A stretch of DNA of 12,480 bases from DASROJ01 sp035646975. Its GTDB lineage: Bacteria > Acidobacteriota > Polarisedimenticolia > JACPZX01 > DASXTC01. A model generated the notes under the pieces. The model saw only the letters and a program-made list of their open reading frames with translations. It was not told the DNA's origin and did no database searches. Shown here piece by piece: positions 1-6,212 of this stretch. The translations under genes and the position numbers were made by a program. The DNA lies in contig DASROJ010000313.1 in NCBI GenBank assembly GCA_035646975.1, positions 1 to 12,480 on the forward strand. The letters run 5' to 3'. The stretch's first letter is position 1. Every line of letters starts with the position of its first letter.

Positions 1-324
1 CCGGATGCCGACGAAAAAGCGGGCGCCATGACGGCGGCCGAGAGGGCCGCCGAAATGGACACGACGCGGCGGAAGATCAACGGCCTGCTGGAAGAGCTGG
101 ATTACCAGAAGAAGCGGGTGCTTCCTCTGGAAAATCCGTTCGTGCCGCGTCCCCAGATCACCGACCAGGACAAGCTGTCCGAAGCCGGGATGGACAACAA
201 GCAGCGTCTGGACAGGGTCAAGTCCCGCATCTCCGAGATCGATGCCGAGCTGAGCACGCTGCAGCGCCGGCTTGCCGAGTTGTCCAGCGTCAAGAGTTCC
301 GACGAGCCGAACCGGGAAGAGTAG
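1..324 (+). CDS. C-terminal part of a coiled-coil protein of unknown function (5' end outside window)
   Basis: The frame is open from the first base and ends at the TAG at 322-324, so this is probably the tail of a longer protein. An ATG at 28 would give 98 residues, but no Shine-Dalgarno sequence precedes it. The visible protein is hydrophilic. It has two helical, heptad-like stretches: a Lys/Arg/Glu-rich one before a proline-rich linker (LENPFVPRPQ), and one near the end containing RLDRVKSRISEIDAEL and LQRRLAELSS. No membrane segment, signal peptide, catalytic motif or cysteine cluster is visible. I do not recognise the family. A structural or scaffold role is possible, but the sequence does not show it. 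The response-regulator gene begins about 95 bp downstream on the same strand, so co-transcription is plausible. Confidence 0.6.
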   Translation, partial: PDADEKAGAMTAAERAAEMDTTRRKINGLLEELDYQKKRVLPLENPFVPRPQITDQDKLSEAGMDNKQRLDRVKSRISEIDAELSTLQRRLAELSSVKSSDEPNREE

Positions 325-404
325 TGAGCGCCCCCGTCATCCACGGGAAGGCTGCCCCGGCAACCAGCCCGCCCAGATTCACAGTGGCTCCCTTCGTCTT
401 TGAC

Positions 405-410
405 AGGAGG
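405..410 (+). promoter_or_regulatory. Ribosome binding site that fixes the start of the NtrC-type regulator
   Basis: A perfect AGGAGG lies 9 nt before the GTG at 420. It favours that start over the in-frame GTG at 324, which overlaps the previous stop codon and would add 32 residues with no resemblance to a receiver domain. Confidence 0.75.
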
Positions 411-419
411 CGCTCGGAA

Positions 420-1802
420 GTGGAACGAATCCTGGTCGTGGAAGACAAGGAGAGCCTCCGCACCGTCCTGCGCAAGACGCTCGAGGCCGAGGGGTTCGAA
501 GTCGCCGAGGCGGCCGACGCGCCCGACGCCATCCACAGGATTCGGGATGGCTCCTTCTCGATGATCCTGTCGGACCTGCGGCTTCCGCACGGCTCGGGCC
601 ACGAGGTGCTCAAGGCCGCCCTGGAGACCGACCCCCAGGTGCCGGTGGTCGTGATGACCGCCTATGGAACGGTGGAAGACGCCGTGCGCGCCATGAAGAA
701 CGGCGCCTTCGATTTTCTCTCCAAGCCGGTGGACACCTCGCATCTGATGCTGCTCGTCGAGCGGGCGCTGTCGCAGCGGCGGCTGCTGACGGAGAACATC
801 CTTCTCAAGGATGAGCTGACCCAGCGATTCGGGCTTCCGCGGATCATCGGCGAATCCGCCTCGCTGAAGGCGCTCCTTGAAAAAATCCAGCGCGTCGCCC
901 CCACCTCCGCCACGGTGCTGCTGCAGGGGGAGAGCGGCACCGGCAAGGAGCTGTTCGCCCGTGCCCTGCACGAGCTTTCCGGGAGAAAGAGCGGGCCCTT
1001 CGTGGCGATCAACTGCGCGGCCATCCCCGAGACCCTGCTCGAAAACGAGTTGTTCGGGCACGAGAAGGGGGCTTACACGGGGGCCGGCTCGGCAAGAGCG
1101 GGAAAGATCGAGATGTCGGATCGAGGCACCCTCTTTCTCGATGAGATCGGCGAGATGAGTCCGGGTGTGCAGGCAAAGCTCCTGCGTGTGCTCGAGGAGC
1201 GCAAGTTCGAGCGGGTCGGCGGCACCGCCACGGTGTCGGTGGACGTCAGGATCGTGGCGGCCACCAACGCCGACCTGGAGGCGGCAGTGGCGCAAAAGGG
1301 GTTCCGGCAGGATCTCTTCTTCAGGTTGTCGGTCGTGCCGCTGGTCATCCCGCCGTTGCGCGAAAGAACGGGCGACATTCCGTTCCTGATCGATCACTTC
1401 GTGGCCCGATTCAGCCGCGACCTCAAACGAAAGACAACCCCCGCGGTCAGCCGCAAGGCCCGTGAGCGATTGCTGATATATCCCTGGCCGGGTAACGTGC
1501 GCGAGCTGCAGAACTGCGTGGAGCGGGCGATGATCCTGTGCGACGGCGACACCATCGGTCCCGAACACCTCAGCCTGCCCGAGCCGCGTCGTCAGACCGC
1601 CGCGGCGGGGGCCGGCACGGCCGACCTGGCGCTTCCGCTGGCCGAGGTGGCGCAGATGGCGGCACGCGCGGCGGAGAGGGGACACATCGAGCGGGCGCTG
1701 GAGATCGCCGGCGGCGACCGGGCGCGCGCGGCGGAGATTCTCAGAATCAACCCCCGGACGCTCACGAGCAAGATTCGGGACCTGGGGCTGGACGAGATCT
1801 GA
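420..1802 (+). CDS. Sigma-54-dependent response regulator, NtrC family
   Basis: This is a 460-residue three-domain activator. The N-terminal receiver (about 1-120) has the acidic pocket E8/D9, phospho-acceptor D52 (SDLRLP), T80 and K102 (SKPVD). The central AAA+ domain (about 142-375) shows Walker A GESGTGKE at 170-177, the sigma-54 contact loop as GAYTGA at 217-222, Walker B LFLDEIGE at 238-245, arginine-finger region residues R296 and R302 in FRQDLFFRL, and GNVREL at 358-363. The C-terminus (about 415-460) is a Fis-type helix-turn-helix ending in AAEILRINPRTLTSKI. By family knowledge, phosphorylation of the Asp drives ATP-dependent remodelling of RNA polymerase-sigma-54 at distant promoters. 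The loop has Tyr where GAFTGA is usual, a conservative change. No histidine kinase is in view; the cognate kinase may lie upstream or elsewhere. The targets and signal cannot be read from the sequence, and I saw no convincing sigma-54 promoter in the gaps. Confidence 0.95.
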   Translation: MERILVVEDKESLRTVLRKTLEAEGFEVAEAADAPDAIHRIRDGSFSMILSDLRLPHGSGHEVLKAALETDPQVPVVVMTAYGTVEDAVRAMKNGAFDFLSKPVDTSHLMLLVERALSQRRLLTENILLKDELTQRFGLPRIIGESASLKALLEKIQRVAPTSATVLLQGESGTGKELFARALHELSGRKSGPFVAINCAAIPETLLENELFGHEKGAYTGAGSARAGKIEMSDRGTLFLDEIGEMSPGVQAKLLRVLEERKFERVGGTATVSVDVRIVAATNADLEAAVAQKGFRQDLFFRLSVVPLVIPPLRERTGDIPFLIDHFVARFSRDLKRKTTPAVSRKARERLLIYPWPGNVRELQNCVERAMILCDGDTIGPEHLSLPEPRRQTAAAGAGTADLALPLAEVAQMAARAAERGHIERALEIAGGDRARAAEILRINPRTLTSKIRDLGLDEI

Positions 1803-1810
1803 ATTCGAAG

Positions 1811-1841
1811 CATTCTGGATTCAACCCATTCTGGATTCAAC
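1811..1841 (+). repeat. Tandem direct repeat of CATTCTGGATTCAAC
   Basis: The 15-base unit CATTCTGGATTCAAC occurs exactly at 1811-1825 and 1827-1841 (period 16). A degenerate third start (CATTGAG) follows in phase at 1843. It is AT-rich compared with its surroundings and lies just after the regulator gene, 35 bp before a promoter-like -35 box. A pair of transcription-factor sites is possible; a chance slippage duplication is the alternative. Confidence 0.7.
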
Positions 1842-1876
1842 TCATTGAGTCTGTTCACTTTGCGAGTGAGGCTGGC

Positions 1877-1905
1877 TTGACGCATCAATCCTCGCGTGGT
1901 ATCTT
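1877..1905 (+). promoter_or_regulatory. Sigma-70-type promoter candidate for the carbamoyl-phosphate operon
   Basis: The -35 box is TTGACG (1877-1882), followed by a 17-nt spacer and the -10 box TATCTT (1900-1905). A TGn extended -10 sits at 1897-1899. This stands out against the GC-rich background. The predicted transcription start is near 1912, giving a leader of about 90 nt before the ATG at 2002. Confidence 0.55.
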
Positions 1906-1942
1906 TCCGGCCCAATTCTCGAGCAGCCGAGCACACGACGCG

Positions 1943-1962
1943 GGGCACTGAGCCCTTTTTTT
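1943..1962 (+). terminator. Short intrinsic-terminator-like hairpin, possibly an attenuator
   Basis: GGGC (1943-1946), loop ACTGA and GCCC (1952-1955) are followed by seven T (1956-1962). G1942 could add a wobble pair. The stem is only 4-5 bp, so termination would be weak or conditional. The element lies downstream of the promoter candidate and upstream of the 2002 start. It either ends transcription from the regulator gene or attenuates the operon. Confidence 0.4.
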
Positions 1963-2001
1963 GTGGTCCGGCCCCTCATCCTGGAGCGAGGTGTGGCTGA
2001 C

Positions 2002-3315
2002 ATGGCGCGACGGCGAATCATCATCATGGGTGCCGCCGGCAGGGACTTTCACAACTTCAACGTTGCCTTTCGCGGCGATGCCGGCAGCGAGGTCGTCTGC
2101 TTCACCGCCACCCAGATTCCGAACATCTCGGGACGGCGGTACCCGTCGGAGCTGGCGGGCCCGCTCTATCCGAAAGGGATCCCGATCCACGAGGAAAAGC
2201 AGCTCGCCGACCTGATCGCCCGCGAAAAGGCCGACGAGGTGATCTTCGCCTACAGCGACGTCGCCCACGAACACGTGATGCACATGGCCTCCATCGCCAA
2301 CGCCGCGGGGGCCGACTTCCGGCTGATGGGCGCCGATGCCACGATGATCAAGGCCCGCGTGCCCGTGGTGTCGGTCTGCGCCGTGCGCACCGGCAGCGGA
2401 AAGAGCCAGACCACGCGCAAGGTGTGCCAGACGCTGGCGGCGCGGGGAAAGCGGGTGGTCGCCATCAGGCACCCGATGCCGTACGGCGACCTGGTCAAGC
2501 AGCGCGTACAGCGCTTCGCGACTTTCGAAGACCTCGACACTCAGCAGTGCACCATCGAGGAGCGCGAGGAGTACGAGCCGCACATCAAGCGGGGCACCAT
2601 CGTTTATGCCGGCGTCGACTATGGCGCCATCCTCGAGCGGGCGCAGGAGGAGGCCGACGTGATCGTCTGGGACGGCGGCAACAACGACCTGCCGTTCTAC
2701 CGATCCGATCTCGAGATCGTCGTGGCCGATCCGCACCGTCCCGGCCACGAGATGACCTACCATCCCGGAGAGACGAACCTGCGCCGCGCGCACGTCATCG
2801 TCATCAACAAGATGAACTCGGCCACGCCCGAGGGGATTGCCACCGTGAAGCGCAACATCGCCGCGGTCAACCCCGGCGCCACCGTCATCGACTGCAACTC
2901 GCCGATCACGGTGGAAGACGCCGCGGCCATCAAGGGCAAGCGTGTCCTGGCGATCGAGGATGGTCCGACCCTCACGCACGGTGAGATGAAATACGGCGCC
3001 GCGGTGGTGGCCGCCAGGCAGCACGGCGCCGCGTCGCTCGTGGACCCGCGTTCGGCCGCCGTGGGCACGATCAAGGACGCCTTCGCCCAGTACCCGGGCA
3101 TCGGGCCGCTGCTGCCGGCGCTTGGATACGGCGACCGGCAGATCGCGGACCTTCAGGAAACGATTCGACGCGTCGATTGCGACCTCGTGCTGATCGGAAC
3201 ACCGATCGATCTGCGCCGGCTGGTGACGTTCACCACGCCCGCCCAGACGGTGGGATACGAGCTGGAGGAAATCGGACGCCCGAACCTCGCCGAGGTGCTG
3301 GCGAAGGTTGGCTGA
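2002..3315 (+). CDS. Cyclic 2,3-diphosphoglycerate synthetase-like P-loop NTPase
   Basis: The ATG at 2002 is chosen because GAGG (1988-1991) lies 10 nt before it; an in-frame GTG at 1963 would add 13 residues within the T-tract leader. The 437-residue protein begins with a Rossmann-like nucleotide fold (IIIMGAAGRDFHNFN, about 6-20; domain to about 115). A P-loop domain follows, with VRTGSGKS at 128-135, an acidic Walker-B-like DGGNND at 224-229 and NKMN at 269-272, which resembles a GTPase NKxD element. This layout matches my knowledge of the family named after archaeal cyclic 2,3-diphosphoglycerate synthetase (CpgS), which activates 2,3-diphosphoglycerate with ATP to close an anhydride ring. 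Bacterial members are often annotated this way, but I know of no proof that they make that compound. No signal peptide or membrane helix is seen. It leads an operon with carbamate kinase and OTCase, so a role around carbamate or carbamoyl phosphate is my inference. Confidence 0.8.
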   Translation: MARRRIIIMGAAGRDFHNFNVAFRGDAGSEVVCFTATQIPNISGRRYPSELAGPLYPKGIPIHEEKQLADLIAREKADEVIFAYSDVAHEHVMHMASIANAAGADFRLMGADATMIKARVPVVSVCAVRTGSGKSQTTRKVCQTLAARGKRVVAIRHPMPYGDLVKQRVQRFATFEDLDTQQCTIEEREEYEPHIKRGTIVYAGVDYGAILERAQEEADVIVWDGGNNDLPFYRSDLEIVVADPHRPGHEMTYHPGETNLRRAHVIVINKMNSATPEGIATVKRNIAAVNPGATVIDCNSPITVEDAAAIKGKRVLAIEDGPTLTHGEMKYGAAVVAARQHGAASLVDPRSAAVGTIKDAFAQYPGIGPLLPALGYGDRQIADLQETIRRVDCDLVLIGTPIDLRRLVTFTTPAQTVGYELEEIGRPNLAEVLAKVG

Positions 3316-3322
3316 ACCAGGC

Positions 3323-4282
3323 ATGTCGACCCCCCGCGGCAGACGCAAGCTCGTGGTGGTGGCCTTCGGCGGCAACGCCCTGATGCGGCCGGGTGAAGAC
3401 GGCACGCAGCGCCAGCAGATCACTCACGCCGAAGGGCTCGCCCGATCGCTTTCCCGAATCCTCGCCAAGGGGCACGACCTCGTGCTGGTGCACGGCAACG
3501 GCCCGCAGGTGGGCAACCTGCTCGTGCAGGTCGAAGAGGCGATCACGAAGGTTCCGCCCATGTCGCTCGATGTGTGCGTGGCCCAGACCGAGGGCAGCAT
3601 CGGCTACATGCTCGAGCGCACCCTGCGCAACAGGATGCTGAGCGAAGGGATCGACCGCGAGGTGGTCTGCCTGCTGACTCATGTGGTGGTGGATCCCCAC
3701 GACCCGGCGCTGCGCAACCCCACCAAGCCGGTCGGGCCGTTCTACACTCCTTATCGCGCCTCCTACCTCAGGAAAAACCGTCGATGGGGAATGGTCGAGG
3801 ACTCCGGCCGCGGCTATCGCAAGGTGGTGCCTTCGCCGCGTCCCCTCAAGGTGCTCAACATGGCCGTGATCAGGACGCTGCTGCGGGAGCGGCACGTGGT
3901 CATCGCCGGCGGGGGGGGCGGTGTGCCGGTCATCGAGGAACCCTCCGGCAAGCTGCGTGGCATCGAGGCGGTCGTCGACAAGGATTTGACCGCGGCGTTG
4001 ATCGCGCGGGACCTTCATGCCGACATGCTGCTCGTGCTCACCGACGTGGATCACGTCTGCATGAACTATGGAAAGAAGAATCAGAAGCCGCTGGTCCGTC
4101 TCACCATCAAGGAAGCCGAGCGGCTCCTGCGGCGTGGACAATTCCCGCCGGGCAGCATGGGCCCCAAGATCGAAGCGGCCGTGGAGTTCTCCCGCGCCAC
4201 CGGCCACGACGTCATCATCACATCACTGCGGCGTTGCGTTTCGGCCCTGTCGGGCCGGGGCGGCACCCGCATCACCGCGTAA
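3323..4282 (+). CDS. arcC: Carbamate kinase
   Basis: This is a 319-residue amino-acid-kinase-fold enzyme. It catalyses the reversible reaction ATP + carbamate = ADP + carbamoyl phosphate, in the cytoplasm. Family blocks appear in order: AFGGNALMRPGE (14-25), VLVHGNGPQVGNLL (54-67), QTEGSIGYMLERTLRN (88-103), LLTHVVVD (117-124), NPTKPVGPFY (132-141), VIAGGGGGVPV (193-203), AVVDKDLTAALIA (216-228), VLTDVDHV (238-245) and the carboxy-terminal PPGSMGPKIEAAVEF (275-289). Length is normal. The ATG at 3323 gives a 7-nt gap after the previous stop. A TTG at 3308 would add five residues and overlap the upstream gene; I prefer the ATG, although its ribosome site is poor, which suggests coupling. Pairing with OTCase suggests either ATP production from carbamoyl phosphate or its supply for citrulline synthesis. 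Confidence 0.95.
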   Translation: MSTPRGRRKLVVVAFGGNALMRPGEDGTQRQQITHAEGLARSLSRILAKGHDLVLVHGNGPQVGNLLVQVEEAITKVPPMSLDVCVAQTEGSIGYMLERTLRNRMLSEGIDREVVCLLTHVVVDPHDPALRNPTKPVGPFYTPYRASYLRKNRRWGMVEDSGRGYRKVVPSPRPLKVLNMAVIRTLLRERHVVIAGGGGGVPVIEEPSGKLRGIEAVVDKDLTAALIARDLHADMLLVLTDVDHVCMNYGKKNQKPLVRLTIKEAERLLRRGQFPPGSMGPKIEAAVEFSRATGHDVIITSLRRCVSALSGRGGTRITA

Positions 4283-4286
4283 GAGG
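4281..4286 (+). promoter_or_regulatory. Ribosome binding site of argF
   Basis: AAGAGG overlaps the arcC stop codon and lies 8 nt before the ATG at 4295. It supports that start over a GTG at 4286, whose first base is part of the site itself. Confidence 0.65.
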
Positions 4287-4294
4287 TGCACGGG

Positions 4295-5224
4295 ATGAAA
4301 CCGTTCAAAGGCAGGGACCTGATCACGATACGCGACTTCAGCGTCGAGGAGGTGGGAGCGATCCTCGACAAGGCCGCGGAGATAAAGAAGAACCCGGGGT
4401 CATACAAGAAGGCCCTGGACGGCAGGACGCTGGCGATGATCTTTGAGAAGCCGTCGCTGCGAACCCGCGTCACCTTCGAGACCGGCATGACCCAGCTGCA
4501 CGGCCACGCGATCTACATCTCCCCCTCGGATGCCGGGCTCGGCAGGCGGGAGAGCGTGGCCGACGTGGCGCGAAATCTCGAACGGTGGGTCGACGGCATC
4601 ATGGCGCGGGTGTTCGCGCACAAGACGGTGGAGGATCTCGCCGCGCATGCGCGCGTGCCGGTCATCAACGGGCTGTCGGATGATTTCCATCCCGTGCAGG
4701 CCCTCAGCGACATGCTCACCATCCGGGAGGCGGCTGGAGGCTGGAAGGGCTTCAAGCTGGCCTATGTCGGTGACGGCAACAACGTGACCCACTCGCTGCT
4801 TTTCGCCGCTGCGCGCACCGGACTCGCCGTCTCGGTGGCCACGCCCGCCGGCTACGAGCCGCGGGCCGACATCGTGGCCTGGGCGGTGGAGGCGGGCCGC
4901 GCGACCGGCTGTGTGGTCGACGTCTCGAACGATATCGCGCGGGCGGTGAAGGGGGCCCACTTTATCTATACGGATGTCTGGGCCAGCATGGGCCAGGAAT
5001 CCGAGGCCGAGAAGCGCAAGAAGATCTTCGCCCCGTTCCAGGTCAACGAGAAGGTGATGAAGATGGCGGGAACCGATCCCTGGTTCCTCCATTGCCTGCC
5101 GGCGCACCGCGGCGACGAGGTGACCGACGAGGTGGCCGACTCGAGCCGCTCGCTGATCTTCGATCAGGCGGAAAACCGGCTGCATCTGCAAAAGGCGGTC
5201 ATGGTGCTGCTGATGGGCGACTGA
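4295..5224 (+). CDS. argF: Ornithine carbamoyltransferase
   Basis: This 309-residue enzyme condenses carbamoyl phosphate with L-ornithine to give citrulline (arginine synthesis), or runs in reverse in catabolism. The carbamoyl-phosphate loop is KPSLRTR (52-58, the S-x-R-T-R motif). HPVQ follows at 132-135, then VGDGNNVTHSLL at 158-169, ornithine-side DVWASMGQE at 227-235, and the OTCase signature HCLPAHRG at 266-273 with the reactive cysteine. HCLP and SMGQE separate it from aspartate transcarbamoylase. Length is typical. It begins 12 nt after arcC, so the two are almost surely co-transcribed. Anabolic (argF) and catabolic (arcB) forms cannot be told apart reliably here. The symbol argF is used because no arginine deiminase is present. 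Its 3' end overlaps the opposing methyltransferase gene by 26 bp. Confidence 0.95.
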   Translation: MKPFKGRDLITIRDFSVEEVGAILDKAAEIKKNPGSYKKALDGRTLAMIFEKPSLRTRVTFETGMTQLHGHAIYISPSDAGLGRRESVADVARNLERWVDGIMARVFAHKTVEDLAAHARVPVINGLSDDFHPVQALSDMLTIREAAGGWKGFKLAYVGDGNNVTHSLLFAAARTGLAVSVATPAGYEPRADIVAWAVEAGRATGCVVDVSNDIARAVKGAHFIYTDVWASMGQESEAEKRKKIFAPFQVNEKVMKMAGTDPWFLHCLPAHRGDEVTDEVADSSRSLIFDQAENRLHLQKAVMVLLMGD

Positions 5225-5924
5225 TCGCCGGCTGTGACGAAGCCCGCTGCTCCGTGGCTCTTTGCGCGATGTAGAGCGCGGCGATGCCTCGTGCAAAGTC
5301 GACATGTCTTACCGATTCGAATCCGACTCCGCGCAGGATCGCCGTCATCTTCTGTTGATCCGCGAATGATCTGATCGAGGTCGAAAGGTATGTGTAGGCG
5401 GAGCCACGGCCCGAGACGACGGCTCCAACCAGTGGCACGACCCATCTGAGGTAGGCAAGATACAGACGACGGAACAGCAGGCCCGGTGGCGAGGCGAACT
5501 CGAGCAGACCCAGGCGGCCGCCTGGCCGAAGCACCCGCAGCATTTCCTTCAGACCGGTGTCGAGGTCCTCCAAGTTGCGCGCCCCGAAGGCCACCGTCAC
5601 CAGGTCGAAGGTCCGGTCGGCAAACGGCAGGCGGAGGCAGTCGGCCTCGGCCAGCTCGCTCACACCCTTTGCCGCCGCCAGGACGAGCATCTCGTGGGAG
5701 AAATCCGAGCCGATCACGCGCGCCCCCCGCTGCGCCAGCGCCAGGCAAAGATCTCCCGTGCCGCAGCACAGGTCCACCGCGGTCTGTCCGGCTGAAACCT
5801 GGAGCTCATCGCAGGTCCGGCGGCGCCACGAGCGGTCGATGCCGAGGCTCAGGATCCGGTTGAGGGCGTCGTACCGGGGGGCGATGCTGTCGAACATCCT
5901 GTGGACTTCGGCTGCGGCCGGCAA
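5199..5924 (-). CDS. ubiE: Ubiquinone/menaquinone biosynthesis C-methyltransferase (UbiE/MenG)
   Basis: This is a SAM-dependent class I methyltransferase that adds the ring methyl in ubiquinone or menaquinone synthesis. From the chosen TTG (5922-5924) it has 241 residues. It shows the N-terminal UbiE block MFDSIAPRYDALNRILSLG (10-28), SAM motif I DLCCGTGD (51-58), FGARNLED (113-120), RVLRPGGRLGLLEF (130-143) and the C-terminal block YTYLSTSI (177-184). The frame stays open to 6182, but the extra 86 residues are Arg/Pro-rich, unlike the family, and would run across the rplM promoter. The TTG has AGGAAG 6 nt upstream, so it is preferred, though an ATG at 5897 is also possible. The last 20 or so residues (Ser/Ala/Pro/Gln) exceed the usual end and overlap argF. 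Which quinone is the substrate cannot be told from sequence. It stands alone on its strand. Confidence 0.92.
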   Translation of the reverse strand: MPAAAEVHRMFDSIAPRYDALNRILSLGIDRSWRRRTCDELQVSAGQTAVDLCCGTGDLCLALAQRGARVIGSDFSHEMLVLAAAKGVSELAEADCLRLPFADRTFDLVTVAFGARNLEDLDTGLKEMLRVLRPGGRLGLLEFASPPGLLFRRLYLAYLRWVVPLVGAVVSGRGSAYTYLSTSIRSFADQQKMTAILRGVGFESVRHVDFARGIAALYIAQRATEQRASSQPAISRPSAAP

Positions 5925-5930
5925 GATGAG

Positions 5931-5936
5931 CTTCCT
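5931..5936 (-). promoter_or_regulatory. Ribosome binding site of ubiE/menG
   Basis: Read on the minus strand this is AGGAAG, 6 nt before the TTG at 5924. It is the main reason for choosing that start over the longer reading. Confidence 0.5.
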
Positions 5937-6132
5937 CGATTGTTGATGGAACGAGCCGGCCGCGGATGCGCGCCGGCGACGGCCACCATGATAGTCCGGC
6001 AGCCGGGCCTTGGTGCGTTCCGCCCGACGCGGGGGAATCGAATACAATAATGATAGAGACGAATTCACCGGCTGAACGGGGCCCTCCTGCGTGCCGGCGC
6101 GCATGCTGAAGGGCCGTTCAGGGGGAATTGCC
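5937..6132. other. Divergent intergenic region between ubiE and rplM
   Basis: No gene was seen. Within GC-rich DNA there is an AT-rich patch at about 6037-6066 (including TACAATAATGATAG). It probably contains the minus-strand promoter for ubiE, for instance TATCAT read from 6055 to 6050, but I could not find a convincing -35 for either strand. The inverted repeat at 6062-6129 and the rplM promoter further right are listed separately. Confidence 0.4.
6062..6129. repeat. Interrupted inverted repeat in the ubiE-rplM gap
   Basis: CTGAACGG (6072-6079) is exactly complementary to CCGTTCAG (6114-6121). The stem extends inward by CCC/GGG (6082-6084 with 6111-6113) across a 2-nt bulge. It extends outward by AATTC/GAATT (6062-6066 with 6125-6129) across an internal loop. 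The loop is 26 nt. There is no T-tract, and both flanking genes are transcribed away from it, so it is not an obvious terminator. Confidence 0.5.
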
Positions 6133-6161
6133 TTGACACACCCCGGGGGGTGTAGTAAAAA
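6133..6161 (+). promoter_or_regulatory. Promoter of the rplM-rpsI operon
   Basis: A perfect -35 TTGACA (6133-6138), a 17-nt spacer and a -10 TAAAAA (6156-6161, 4 of 6 consensus positions) lie about 50 bp before the rplM start. The region from about 6154 on is A/T-rich, as expected for promoter melting. The predicted start of transcription is near 6168, giving a leader of about 45 nt. Confidence 0.65.
6138..6153. promoter_or_regulatory. Palindrome in the rplM promoter spacer, possible operator
   Basis: ACACCCC (6138-6144), two central G, then GGGGTGT (6147-6153) form a perfect 7+7 inverted repeat. It fills most of the space between the -35 and -10 boxes. A protein bound there would compete with or distort RNA polymerase binding. 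No regulator is known to me for this site. Confidence 0.45.
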
Positions 6162-6212
6162 GATGGTTTTGTCCAAACACAATTACACTCAAAACGCTGG
6201 AGCAGGGATTCC

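Noticed and set aside
324..419. N-terminal extension of the NtrC-type regulator from GTG at 324
   Set aside because: No ribosome binding site; the added residues are not part of a receiver domain, and AGGAGG precedes the GTG at 420.
102..1685. Long minus-strand open frame opposite the response regulator
   Set aside because: Composition is Arg/His/Gly/Leu-rich with no family signature; it mirrors the real gene's codon bias, as expected in GC-rich DNA.
1885..3423. Long minus-strand open frame opposite the CpgS-like gene
   Set aside because: Its sequence is dominated by His, Arg, Asp and Val with no motif, and the plus-strand gene has clear P-loop features and proper spacing.
3230..4207. Minus-strand open frame opposite arcC
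   Set aside because: Shadow of carbamate kinase, whose family blocks cover the whole region.
2002..5224. Complete arginine deiminase pathway
   Set aside because: Neither arginine deiminase nor an arginine/ornithine antiporter is present, so only carbamate kinase and OTCase can be claimed.
5225..5300. Intrinsic terminator after argF
   Set aside because: Short GC pairings exist but no T-tract follows on the plus strand; not distinguishable from background.
6043..6048. TACAAT as a plus-strand -10 box
   Set aside because: No acceptable -35 lies 16-18 nt upstream, and the TTGACA promoter nearer rplM is better.
5925..6182. N-terminal extension of UbiE/MenG up to 6182
   Set aside because: Arg/Pro-rich, unlike the family, and it would run through the inverted repeat and the rplM promoter; a TTG with AGGAAG fits better.
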